The translations under genes and the position numbers were made by a program. Below are positions 1 to 5,865 of a stretch of DNA of 7,649 bases, piece by piece; position 1 is the first letter of the stretch, and every line of letters starts with the position of its first letter. The DNA is taken from assembly GCA_902796865.1 (NCBI GenBank), contig CADBQZ010000183.1, positions 1-7,649 of the forward strand, read 5' to 3'. The stretch is from an uncultured Ruminococcus sp. GTDB taxonomy: Bacteria; Bacillota; Clostridia; Oscillospirales; Ruminococcaceae. Under the pieces are notes generated by a model. The model had not been told where the DNA came from. It saw only the letters and a list, made by a program, of their open reading frames with translations, and ran no database searches.

Positions 1-477
1 ATAATTGGCAGTGAAAATATATCTGCGGCATCAGAAAATTTGAACATCAATAGCTTCGATGATCCGCTTGTGGATAAAACGACAAAAGCGGGAACTGTTA
101 AAGTTGGAAACATAAATTATATCGGTATTTTAAATATTCCGGTTCTTGGTCTTAGACTTCCGGTGATAGATTCATGGAGTTATGATAATCTTGCAATAGC
201 ACCATGCTGTTACTTCGGAAGTGCTGAGAGCGGTCAATTTGTTATAGCAGCGCATAATTATAATTCTCACTTTGGCAGGATAAAAAATCTTATGAGCGGT
301 GATGAGGTCATATTCACAGATACTAATGGCAAGGAATACAGCTATGTTGTTGCAGAAAAGGAAAATATCCCGGGCAGCGATGGCTATAAAATGACGGCGA
401 ATAATTGGGATCTGAGTCTTTTTACCTGTACATTTGACGGAAGTGAACGTGTGACTGTTCGATGTGATAAAAAATAA
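1..477 (+). CDS. Sortase family cysteine transpeptidase, 3' part (5' end outside window)
   Basis: Sortases are membrane-anchored extracellular enzymes that cleave a C-terminal sorting signal and join the protein to the cell wall or to a pilin subunit. The frame is open from base 1 to the TAA at 475-477, so the true start is upstream of the window; a TTG at 40 is in frame but internal. The catalytic triad is visible. The His lies in an AAHNYNSHFG context (codon 253-255), the Cys in LFTCTFDG (codon 427-429) and the Arg in SERVTVRC (codon 448-450). The strand before the His (YIGILNIPVLGLRLPV) and the GDEVIFTD segment fit the sortase beta-barrel. The visible 158 residues cover most of the catalytic domain; the N-terminal signal or membrane anchor is not seen. 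The short Cys-to-Arg spacing and the RVTVRC ending resemble the sortases of clostridial genomes, but I do not assign a class. No substrate with an LPxTG-type tail is present here. It converges with the PAP2 gene and shares its terminator. Confidence 0.9.
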   Translation: MIGSENISAASENLNINSFDDPLVDKTTKAGTVKVGNINYIGILNIPVLGLRLPVIDSWSYDNLAIAPCCYFGSAESGQFVIAAHNYNSHFGRIKNLMSGDEVIFTDTNGKEYSYVVAEKENIPGSDGYKMTANNWDLSLFTCTFDGSERVTVRCDKK

Positions 478-483
478 TATAAG

Positions 484-510
484 AACGGCAGTTCAAAATG
501 AACTGCCGTT
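484..510. terminator. Bidirectional intrinsic terminator between convergent genes
   Basis: A perfect 11-bp stem (AACGGCAGTTC at 484-494 and its complement at 500-510) encloses a 5-base loop. It starts 6 bases after the sortase stop codon and ends 4 bases before the PAP2 stop codon. T-rich sequence follows on the plus strand (TTTATCTTATTTC), and an AT-rich tract with a run of T follows on the minus strand, so it can serve both convergent genes. Confidence 0.85.
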
Positions 511-514
511 TATC

Positions 515-1210
515 TTATTTCAAAGCGTTTCTTTTGCGTAATTTTCTTCTGTTGGCTATTTCAATTCTCATGAATGCCTGGTTGTAAATAGATACCATTC
601 CGATAGAAATTATCATTCCGCCGATTATATCTGTAAACCAATGTACGCCGGACATGAATCTGAATATAACAACGATAGAGCATATCATCATAGCAGTAAG
701 GTTAGCGATCTTACGCTGCTTTCTGTCTTTAAAAAGCCTCTTGAACTGTACTATAGCCGAACCCATTATACATATAGCAAGTATGGTATGAGATGACGGA
801 TATGAAGGCTCAAGTCCTTCGTCGAGTATGACCGGACGATAGTTTATAACAAACAATTCAAAGAAAACATAAACGAATGCGATCGCTGCGTAGAATATTG
901 CAAGAGATATGAAGTTCTTGTCGAGTTTAGCAATACTTCTTCGACGCAAAAGCTGAATAAATCCCATAAGAGCAAACATACAGGCGGTAAGCAAAACAAG
1001 ATAACCAAAGTATTTGCTTATGCCGTAACAAAGGGCATTGTAACCCAGCAAAAAAAAAAAAAAAACATTGATAGTTGAAAATCCTATCTCCGAATTCTTT
1101 GCACCGATGTGATCGACATCAATGAATTTTACTGCAATAGTAAACAGTACGAAAAGAACCAGCATAAATATGCCGAACCTATATGGATTTTTTTTCTTTT
1201 TAACTTTCAT
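515..1210 (-). CDS. PAP2-family membrane phosphatase
   Basis: This 231-residue integral membrane protein belongs to the type 2 phosphatidic acid phosphatase superfamily, whose members dephosphorylate lipid phosphates such as undecaprenyl pyrophosphate or phosphatidic acid at the outer membrane face. The three signature blocks are present. Block 1 is Arg125-Pro126, block 2 is PSSH (138-141, nucleophile-side His141), and block 3 is Arg184-x5-His190-x3-Asp194 in a SGVHWFTDIIGG context. About six hydrophobic segments are visible, near residues 12-29, 45-60, 67-88, 98-123, 141-157 and 172-213. The N terminus is Lys-rich, consistent with the cytoplasmic side. Two consensus positions differ: the block 1 Lys is Glu118, and the Ser before the block 3 Arg is Phe183. 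The ATG is preceded by GGGAGG with good spacing and by a strong promoter, so the gene is probably monocistronic. A 16-base homopolymer lies in codons 49-54. The substrate cannot be told from the sequence. Confidence 0.88.
   Translation of the reverse strand: MKVKKKKNPYRFGIFMLVLFVLFTIAVKFIDVDHIGAKNSEIGFSTINVFFFFLLGYNALCYGISKYFGYLVLLTACMFALMGFIQLLRRRSIAKLDKNFISLAIFYAAIAFVYVFFELFVINYRPVILDEGLEPSYPSSHTILAICIMGSAIVQFKRLFKDRKQRKIANLTAMMICSIVVIFRFMSGVHWFTDIIGGMIISIGMVSIYNQAFMRIEIANRRKLRKRNALK
1050..1065. repeat. 16-base poly(A)/poly(T) tract inside the PAP2 gene
   Basis: Sixteen consecutive A on the plus strand read as T on the coding strand and encode Val49, four Phe (50-53) and Leu54 of the PAP2 protein. 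In this copy the frame is intact. A tract of this length is prone to slippage in replication, in transcription and in sequencing, and gain or loss of one base would truncate the protein soon afterwards. Confidence 0.9.
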
Positions 1211-1242
1211 AGTATCCTCCCAATAATTACTATTTCCTTTAT

Positions 1243-1271
1243 ATTATACCATTTTTCTACAAAAATGTAAA
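1243..1271 (-). promoter_or_regulatory. Sigma-A-type promoter of the PAP2 gene
   Basis: Read on the minus strand there is a TTTACA -35 (1266-1271), a 17-base spacer, and a perfect TATAAT -10 (1243-1248) with the TG of an extended -10 (TGGTATAAT). It gives a short leader of about 25 bases before the GGGAGG ribosome binding site and the ATG at 1210. Confidence 0.85.
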
Positions 1272-1274
1272 CAG

Positions 1275-1302
1275 AAAAAAAGAGGAACTTTTAAAGTTCC
1301 TC
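1275..1302 (-). terminator. Intrinsic terminator of the DUF3783 operon
   Basis: On the minus strand a GAGGAACT stem (complement 1295-1302 and 1282-1289) with a 5-base loop is followed by seven T (1275-1281). It lies about 20 bases past the stop codon of the DUF3783 gene and just upstream of the PAP2 promoter, so it insulates the two transcripts. An alternative weaker pairing, GTTCC (1311-1315 read on the minus strand) with GGAAC of the stem, overlaps it. Confidence 0.85.
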
Positions 1303-1320
1303 ACTGAAAAGGAACAATAA

Positions 1321-1695
1321 TTATCCGAGCTGTTCCTGTTCCTTTTTAAGTTCAGTTATAAGGTCGCCGATACTCCAGCTTTGATTTCTGCTTGTTACTA
1401 CGCATTTGATAGGGATATCAGCATTATTGCTGTCGAGTACATCTAGAGCATCGTCCATTTCCTTGCTGTCAAATCCTGAGAAGATAAGACATTCACCCTC
1501 ATTATTATCTGTGTTGGTACGTCTGAAACCTTCAAAGCCGACAGCAAGACCGACCTGCATATCATAATCTTCTTTTTCAACGAATCTAAGCTCTGCGCTG
1601 AGAGCTTCTGATGCTTTTTTTAAATTATCACGCTTGTTATTATCAATGCCGCAGCATATCATCTTTTTGGCTGCTTTCCTTATTCTTGCTTTCAT
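1321..1695 (-). CDS. DUF3783 domain-containing protein
   Basis: This is a small soluble protein of 124 residues with no signal peptide or membrane segment. Residues 70-119 match my memory of the DUF3783 family found in clostridia. The block contains LIFSGF, then an acidic helix, a PIKCVVT strand (residues 95-101) with the family's TxxNxxW element (Thr101, Asn104, Trp107), and a closing helix rich in Lys and Glu. The first half is basic at the start (residues 2-28) and has CCG at 14-16, which is not a recognised metal site by itself. The family has no established function, so none is proposed. It starts 12 bases after the stop codon of the Enzyme I/HAD fusion gene. Its ribosome binding site (AAAGGA) overlaps that stop codon, so the two genes are almost certainly co-transcribed and probably translationally linked. 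A terminator follows directly. Confidence 0.8.
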   Translation of the reverse strand: MKARIRKAAKKMICCGIDNNKRDNLKKASEALSAELRFVEKEDYDMQVGLAVGFEGFRRTNTDNNEGECLIFSGFDSKEMDDALDVLDSNNADIPIKCVVTSRNQSWSIGDLITELKKEQEQLG

Positions 1696-1707
1696 ATTAT
1701 GTATCCT

Positions 1708-3327
1708 TTATCTTAGCGCATATTTTTTTATTGCTTTTGCTGCACCGTCGTTTTCACAGGTATCTGTAACATAGTCAACGGTATCTTTTACGTATTTGGG
1801 AGAATTACCCATAGCAACTGACAGGCCGGCAAGTTTCAACATAGAAACATCGTTATTGCTGTCGCCTATGGCCATTACTTCTGACATATGTACTTCCAGA
1901 AGATTTGAAAGGAAATTCAGTCCCTGTCCCTTTGAACAGGTGCTTGATGTTATCTCAAGATTATGTTCCATTGAATAAACTATCTTTGGAGAAGGCTCAA
2001 GACGACCTATGCGATAGATAGCCTCTTTTCTTTCACGTTTATCTGCAAAGAAAAGATTGATCTTTTCAAGTGCAGGTGATTCCTCACGGTAAAATCTCAT
2101 TATATCATCTTTCATGATACGAGAGACTTTAAGTACTTTATCAAATCCGTCAGTCACATTATAATGCTCTAGTTTTTCTATATCTGATGACTGCATATAG
2201 CCATTGCCGTTTATATAAAGATCTATCATGACATCATATTCGCTTAATATATCAAGAGAATCAGATGCTATGTTTTTTTCAATAGTATTGCTGTAAATAA
2301 TATTGCCTGTGTTTGTAATTATAGATGAGCCGTTTGAAGTTATAAAATATCTTACGCCTTCTATATTGCGTATTGCTTCGGGTATCTCGCCATAGACTCT
2401 GCCGGTACATACGGCAACGATTATCCCTTGCTCAGCAGCGGTATTCAAAGCTTCTATTGTTTTATTGGAGAATTCAGTAGCATTGCTTATTATCGTACCG
2501 TCGAGATCTACTGCTATAAGTTTTATCTGAGGTTTTTTATCTGTTTCAGATGAATTTTTAAATATCTTGTGCATAATGCCTTTGATAGTATCATATCTGC
2601 TCTGGCGCTTTTTAAGCACAGCTATAGTTTTATCATCCGGTTCAACGATTATTTCGCCGGTAAAGCCGTTTACTGCCGCAAATTTGCCATCGAGACTTCT
2701 GTCAAAAACACCTGCATTGATTATTGTTGGTATCTCAAATTTTCTTGCGAGTATTGCAAAATGCGATTTTTTAAGTCCGCTTGCAGCTATGGCAGCGCTT
2801 GCTGATGAAAGATTAAGGTCAACTATGCTGCTTGGCACAAAAGAATCTGATACGATTATGGTATCGGTAGCATCTTTTGCCTTAGGAAGCTTTTTATCAT
2901 TTCCGAGAAAGTAAATGATATGACTTGAAATATCCTTGATGTCATAAGATTTTGAACGGATCATTTCGTCTTCCATATCGAGGAATTTTTCCTGAAAAGT
3001 AGCTGCCACACGTTTTACAGCATATTCTGCACAGACTTTCTCCTCTGTTATAATTTTAACGATAGAATTTACATAGCTTCCGTCTTGAAGCATCATCTGC
3101 TGTATGCTGAATATCTGAGCATGGTCTTCTCCGGCAGTACTCAGAGTTTTTTCATATAGCGTCTGTAAATGGTTGAACGCATCAGCGCTTGCTTTGAAGA
3201 AGCGTTTTACCTCACGATCGGTATCCTGTATATTCGTTTTCTGAGCATCAGGTGCTAATGTTGAACGAATATCAAGGTAACCGAAAGCGATCCCCTTGCT
3301 GACGCTAGTTCCTTTTATAATTTTCAT
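1708..3327 (-). CDS. Fusion of PTS Enzyme I N-terminal half with Cof-type HAD phosphatase
   Basis: Numbering is from an upstream in-frame ATG at 3357. Residues about 11-250 resemble the N-terminal half of PTS Enzyme I: the opening KGTSVSKGIAFG strand, the HPr-binding helical region (about 45-148, with DHAQIFSIQQMML and a later YDIKDISSHI segment), and the swivelling phosphohistidine domain (about 165-240). Its active-site His199 lies in SGLKKSHFAILARKFEIPTI. The PEP-binding barrel expected after about residue 255 is absent. Instead, after a Lys-rich helical linker (245-275), there is a complete HAD-IIB (Cof-type) hydrolase at 278-549. That part has DLDGT (Asp284, Asp286), CTGR (Thr318), Lys476 in SKGQG and GDSNND (Asp499, Asp503), the family that removes phosphate from sugar phosphates and similar metabolites. 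I prefer the start at Met11 (ATG 3325-3327): it matches where Enzyme I proteins begin and has AGGA five bases upstream, while the ATG at 3357 has no ribosome binding site. First gene of an operon with DUF3783. Domain calls are firm; the function of the fusion is inferred. Confidence 0.85.
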   Translation of the reverse strand: MKIIKGTSVSKGIAFGYLDIRSTLAPDAQKTNIQDTDREVKRFFKASADAFNHLQTLYEKTLSTAGEDHAQIFSIQQMMLQDGSYVNSIVKIITEEKVCAEYAVKRVAATFQEKFLDMEDEMIRSKSYDIKDISSHIIYFLGNDKKLPKAKDATDTIIVSDSFVPSSIVDLNLSSASAAIAASGLKKSHFAILARKFEIPTIINAGVFDRSLDGKFAAVNGFTGEIIVEPDDKTIAVLKKRQSRYDTIKGIMHKIFKNSSETDKKPQIKLIAVDLDGTIISNATEFSNKTIEALNTAAEQGIIVAVCTGRVYGEIPEAIRNIEGVRYFITSNGSSIITNTGNIIYSNTIEKNIASDSLDILSEYDVMIDLYINGNGYMQSSDIEKLEHYNVTDGFDKVLKVSRIMKDDIMRFYREESPALEKINLFFADKRERKEAIYRIGRLEPSPKIVYSMEHNLEITSSTCSKGQGLNFLSNLLEVHMSEVMAIGDSNNDVSMLKLAGLSVAMGNSPKYVKDTVDYVTDTCENDGAAKAIKKYALR

Positions 3328-3436
3328 TTTAGTCCTGTGCCTTTCGTCTTGTGCCATTAAGAAGAGATAGGGTGGAAGTTATGGCAATTTAATGAGACAT
3401 TATCGAAAAAATTACCGTATTTATGGTAAAATATGG

Positions 3437-3465
3437 TTCTTATTGTGCAGCTTGCACAATAAGAA
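3437..3465. promoter_or_regulatory. 13-bp perfect inverted repeat, operator-like, in the Enzyme I/HAD leader
   Basis: TTCTTATTGTGCA (3437-3449) is repeated in reverse complement at 3453-3465 with only three bases (GCT) between. No T tract follows on either strand, so it is not a standard terminator. It lies about 20-55 bases downstream of the candidate minus-strand start sites. It could be a repressor binding site with the core TTGTGCA-N3-TGCACAA, or a stable hairpin in the leader RNA. The core resembles Rex half-sites (TTGTGAA), but the central bases and spacing differ. Confidence 0.6.
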
Positions 3466-3489
3466 TAAATACGATCGTCTTTAATGCTT

Positions 3490-3528
3490 ATTATAAAAAA
3501 TGATACTAATAGTAAATAAAGCAGACAA
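3490..3528 (-). promoter_or_regulatory. Candidate promoter of the Enzyme I/HAD-DUF3783 operon
   Basis: On the minus strand TTGTCT (3523-3528) is followed by a 17-base spacer and TATCAT (3500-3505). A perfect TATAAT hexamer lies slightly further downstream (3490-3495) but has only a weak -35, TTTACT at 15 bases. Either would give a leader of about 160 bases that includes the inverted repeat at 3437-3465. The exact choice is uncertain. Confidence 0.5.
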
Positions 3529-3817
3529 AGAAATTTGATCGTATGCACTTTTTTATCCTATATCAAATGGAATTACAGCACAAATATGAGCAATAATTCA
3601 CTATACTATTATTTTATACTATTTTTCGGAAAATTTCAATGCTATTTAAGTATAAAAATATATTTTTATTTTTTAACATTAATTTATAGAAATGTAACAG
3701 TGGGCAAAAATCTACACTTTTTCCTCGATTGTCGAATGTATGGCAAAATTGTCCACTTTCAACATATCAAAATAGATAATTTTGACAAAACGAATTGAAA
3801 AAAATTCAAAAAATGTA

Positions 3818-3845
3818 TTGCTATTTTCTGAAAATGTGGTATAAT
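3818..3845 (+). promoter_or_regulatory. Promoter of the ATP synthase operon
   Basis: TTGCTA (3818-3823), a 16-base spacer and a perfect TATAAT (3840-3845) preceded by TGG form an extended -10 promoter of the housekeeping sigma type. Transcription would start near 3852 and give a leader of about 118 bases before atpI. Confidence 0.8.
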
Positions 3846-3851
3846 ATAATT

Positions 3852-3969
3852 GTGATTATTGAGGAAGCTTTATTTTCATTGGAATATTGGCTTGTACAAG
3901 AGCTTTATTTTTTCAAATGATATAGGTATTCCTTGAGGCATGGTGAAAAAAAATCGGAGGTAGCTTATT
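3852..3969 (+). promoter_or_regulatory. 5' leader of the atp operon
   Basis: The leader contains a direct repeat of AGCTTTATTTT (3866-3876 and 3901-3911) and ends with a strong GGAGG (3956-3960), nine bases before the TTG start of atpI. A seven-codon frame (ATG 3940, encoding MVKKNRR, stop TAG 3961-3963) runs across that ribosome binding site. It lacks its own good ribosome binding site and may be chance. No known riboswitch or terminator fold is apparent. Confidence 0.45.
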
Positions 3970-4356
3970 TTGAACGACAAGGATTTAAAGGATATACTGA
4001 AAACTGTATTTTTAGGATCATGTGTTCTGAATATAGCTTCATATCTGATCTCGGTGATATTTCTCGGGTTCACCCTGCCGATAGCAGCCGGGTTAGTCTG
4101 TGGGACGCTCGGAGTGCTGACTAATCTTTTTCTTCTGGGCAGATCGGTAAATGAGATAGTAAACAGCAAAGGGCGCAGAGGCAATACAAGAATGTTTCTC
4201 GGATACCTTGTGAGAGCAGGGATAATGGTCGTTATAGTTTCAGCGGCATCATTCGTAAGCATCCCTTGTATGATAGGCGCAGCAGTTCCGCTTATTTACC
4301 CGAAGCTTATTTACGGAGGAAAAACTCTTTTGGGAAGGAGGAAAAAGACTGAATGA
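3970..4356 (+). CDS. atpI: ATP synthase protein I (AtpI)-like membrane protein
   Basis: This 128-residue membrane protein stands at the head of the ATP synthase operon, where AtpI/UncI is normally found. AtpI proteins are non-essential factors linked to assembly or stability of the Fo c-ring and in some species to Mg2+ supply. Four hydrophobic segments are visible at about 10-33, 36-58, 76-96 and 98-115, joined by short loops. The loop after segment 2 is basic (SKGRRGNTR) and the C terminus ends in GRRKKTE, which suggests a cytoplasmic tail. Sequence identity in this family is low, so the call depends on topology, size and position. The start is TTG, chosen because a strong GGAGG lies nine bases upstream and no better start follows before the first membrane segment. 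The stop overlaps the atpB start by four bases (ATGA), which implies coupled translation. Confidence 0.82.
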   Translation: MNDKDLKDILKTVFLGSCVLNIASYLISVIFLGFTLPIAAGLVCGTLGVLTNLFLLGRSVNEIVNSKGRRGNTRMFLGYLVRAGIMVVIVSAASFVSIPCMIGAAVPLIYPKLIYGGKTLLGRRKKTE

Positions 4357-5084
4357 ATGTGCCTGAATTTTTAAAGGGAGCAACTGAGATAAGTGTTGAC
4401 GGTCCCGGCGTGGCCCTGAGCTTTGAGATAGGCGGTTTCAGGATAAATATAACCGAAACGGTCATAGTCAGTGCCTGTATCGTTATAGCGCTTACATTGC
4501 TTGTTCTTTTTCTGACGCATGATATGAAAAAGAACCCTGAAAAGAAAAGACAGGTCATTGCAGAATGGGCAGTTGAAACGGTCGATAATCTCTTGCAGAA
4601 CACTATGGGAAAGGGCTATGATAAGCTCGCTCCATACATAGCGGCATTATTTTCAGCATCTATCTTCGGAAGTCTCGTGAGTCTTTTAGGACTGCGTTCC
4701 GTTACGGCGGACTACAGTACGACCCTTACATGGGCGCTGATGAGCTTTTTCATGATAGAAAGAGCGAAGATAAAGGAGAGCGGTATCGGCGGATATTTGA
4801 AACAGTTCATCAATCCGCTCAATATTGTAAGTGAAGCGGCGACCCCTGTTTCGATGTCGTTCCGTCATTTCGGTAATATCGCCGGAGGAATGATAATCAC
4901 GGCACTGCTTTATTATGCTTTGACAGGTGTTTCAACGGCCATAGGTCTTGCGATACCTATATTCACTGTCGGTGTTCCGGCGGTAATGTCACTTTACTTT
5001 GACCTGTTCGGAAGCTTTATGCAGGCATTTATCTTTATCAATCTTACTATGATCTATATTGCTTCGGCAAGAAATGATGATTAG
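4353..5084 (+). CDS. atpB: F1Fo ATP synthase subunit a
   Basis: Subunit a is the membrane stator that carries ions to and from the c-ring through two half-channels. The protein has 243 residues, about the usual bacterial length. It has a hydrophobic helix near 36-55, a basic amphipathic region (MKKNPEKKRQ), and several further membrane helices. The essential channel Arg is Arg171, in SFRHFGNIAGG, matching E. coli Arg210. Gln224 in the final helix (FMQAFIFINLTMIY) matches E. coli Gln252. Asp217 sits where E. coli has His245 and many bacteria have Glu. The position of E. coli Glu219, nine residues after the Arg, is Met180 here, and His172 directly follows the Arg where Leu is more usual. The ATG overlaps the atpI stop (ATGA), with a GGAGG box about 11 bases upstream inside atpI. 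Followed by the two c genes. Confidence 0.95.
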   Translation: MNVPEFLKGATEISVDGPGVALSFEIGGFRINITETVIVSACIVIALTLLVLFLTHDMKKNPEKKRQVIAEWAVETVDNLLQNTMGKGYDKLAPYIAALFSASIFGSLVSLLGLRSVTADYSTTLTWALMSFFMIERAKIKESGIGGYLKQFINPLNIVSEAATPVSMSFRHFGNIAGGMIITALLYYALTGVSTAIGLAIPIFTVGVPAVMSLYFDLFGSFMQAFIFINLTMIYIASARNDD

Positions 5085-5131
5085 TAAAGATGAAAAGATA
5101 ATACAGGTAACAGGAATGGAGTGAGGTGCAT

Positions 5132-5413
5132 ATGGATACTTCTATTTTAGAATTTATTGCCAGGGCTCTTGTTCTTGGCGGTTCGGTACTTGGTGCTGCG
5201 GCTGCAATGGTTGCAGGTCTTGGTCCTGGTATCGGTATGGGCTATGCTGTCGGCAAAGCCTGTAAAACGATAGGAAGATATCCTGAAAGTTCAGGAAAGG
5301 TCACAAAGACGATGTTTATCGGTGCGGCACTTTCCGAATCAATGGGTATTTTCGCATTCGTCGTAGCCATTGTCATCATGTTTATAAATCCTTTTATAGA
5401 CAAGGTGGTATAA
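5132..5413 (+). CDS. atpE: F1Fo ATP synthase subunit c, first copy (lacks part of the Na+ ligand set)
   Basis: Subunit c is a two-helix hairpin; a ring of copies turns as ions bind and leave a mid-membrane carboxylate. Two membrane helices (about 7-33 and 60-85) flank the polar loop with IGRYPESSG, and the ion-binding carboxylate is Glu69 in LSESMGIF. Compared with Na+-binding c-subunits, the helix 1 ligand position (Gln or Glu) is Met36, and the Thr and Tyr that follow the Glu are Met71 and Phe74; Ser70 is kept. This points to H+ use or weak Na+ binding, but that is inference. About 59 of 85 aligned residues match the second copy by hand count, so the genes arose by duplication. The ATG at 5132 is preferred, with GAGG five bases upstream; an in-frame GTG at 5126 would add two residues (MH). 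This start aligns with the MD- start of the second copy. Confidence 0.95.
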   Translation: MDTSILEFIARALVLGGSVLGAAAAMVAGLGPGIGMGYAVGKACKTIGRYPESSGKVTKTMFIGAALSESMGIFAFVVAIVIMFINPFIDKVV

Positions 5414-5434
5414 GGCACAAAAGTATTATAAAAG

Positions 5435-5460
5435 ACAGTTTTTAAATAAAGACTGTTTTT
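5435..5460 (+). terminator. Terminator-like hairpin between the two c-subunit genes
   Basis: A 9-bp AT-rich stem with one G-U pair (5435-5443 with 5448-5456) and a 4-base loop is followed by a run of T (to 5460) and TATAAAA. It begins 21 bases after the stop codon of the first c gene. Since an operon continues beyond it, it would act as a partial terminator or as an RNA 3'-end stabiliser rather than a full stop. The fold is by eye. Confidence 0.5.
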
Positions 5461-5490
5461 ATAAAAAAGCAAAAAAGCTTTTATTTTAAA

Positions 5491-5509
5491 GCCTCTTCCC
5501 CGGGGAGGC
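5491..5509 (+). promoter_or_regulatory. GC-rich hairpin upstream of the second c-subunit gene
   Basis: GCCTC (5491-5495) pairs with GAGGC (5505-5509). Inner C-G and G-U pairs extend the stem, leaving a small loop around CCC. The element stands out in an otherwise A-rich spacer, has no T tract after it, and lies about 35 bases before the GGAG ribosome binding site of the second c gene. A 5'-end stabilising or processing hairpin is possible. Confidence 0.45.
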
Positions 5510-5516
5510 GTAATAA

Positions 5517-5831
<315 letters not shown>

Positions 5832-5865
5832 AAAATATATTAAAAAAATAGCCGGAGGAATATGA

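Larger units (their letters stand above)
3328..3969. other. Divergent intergenic region, AT-rich, no convincing gene
   Basis: This stretch of roughly 640 bases separates the minus-strand Enzyme I/HAD operon from the plus-strand ATP synthase operon. It is strongly AT-rich. Short open frames on both strands lack ribosome binding sites and have the Phe/Tyr/Ile/Lys bias of random AT-rich DNA. Supported content is a minus-strand promoter region (3490-3528), a 13-bp inverted repeat (3437-3465), the atp promoter (3818-3845) and both leaders. A further dyad, TCAAAAT with its complement (3767-3773 and 3779-3785, 5-base loop), overlaps a TTGACA hexamer that has no matching -10. I see no tRNA or other recognisable RNA gene. 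Confidence 0.7.

Noticed and set aside
1..477. Complete sortase gene starting at TTG 40
   Set aside because: The frame is open to the window edge, and the TTG has no ribosome binding site, so this is the 3' part of a longer gene.
2567..2914. Plus-strand frames of 115 and 78 codons opposite the Enzyme I/HAD gene
   Set aside because: Both are antisense to conserved phosphohistidine-domain coding sequence and have no start signals.
3328..3357. Longer N terminus of the Enzyme I/HAD protein starting at 3357
   Set aside because: No ribosome binding site precedes it, and the extra ten residues are not part of the Enzyme I fold, which begins at the internal Met. It remains possible.
3357..3548. Minus-strand open frame of 63 codons with a hydrophobic start, upstream of the Enzyme I/HAD gene
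   Set aside because: No ribosome binding site, and it runs through the operator-like inverted repeat and the leader. The hydrophobic N terminus is explained by T-rich codons.
3782..3787. Perfect TTGACA -35 hexamer upstream of atpI
   Set aside because: No acceptable -10 lies 15-19 bases downstream. The hexamer is part of the dyad at 3767-3785. The promoter at 3818-3845 is far better.
3535..3798. Plus-strand open frame of 87 codons in the intergenic region
   Set aside because: It has no ribosome binding site and a composition dominated by Phe, Tyr, Ile, Asn and Lys, as expected from random AT-rich DNA. It also overlaps the minus-strand promoter region and dyads.
3876..4262. Minus-strand open frame of 128 codons opposite atpI
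   Set aside because: AtpI on the plus strand has a strong ribosome binding site, operon context and membrane topology, and this frame has none.
5435..5460. Full operon terminator after the first c gene
   Set aside because: The stem is AT-rich with a wobble pair, no convincing new promoter follows, and essential subunits lie downstream. It was kept only as a partial terminator or processing element.
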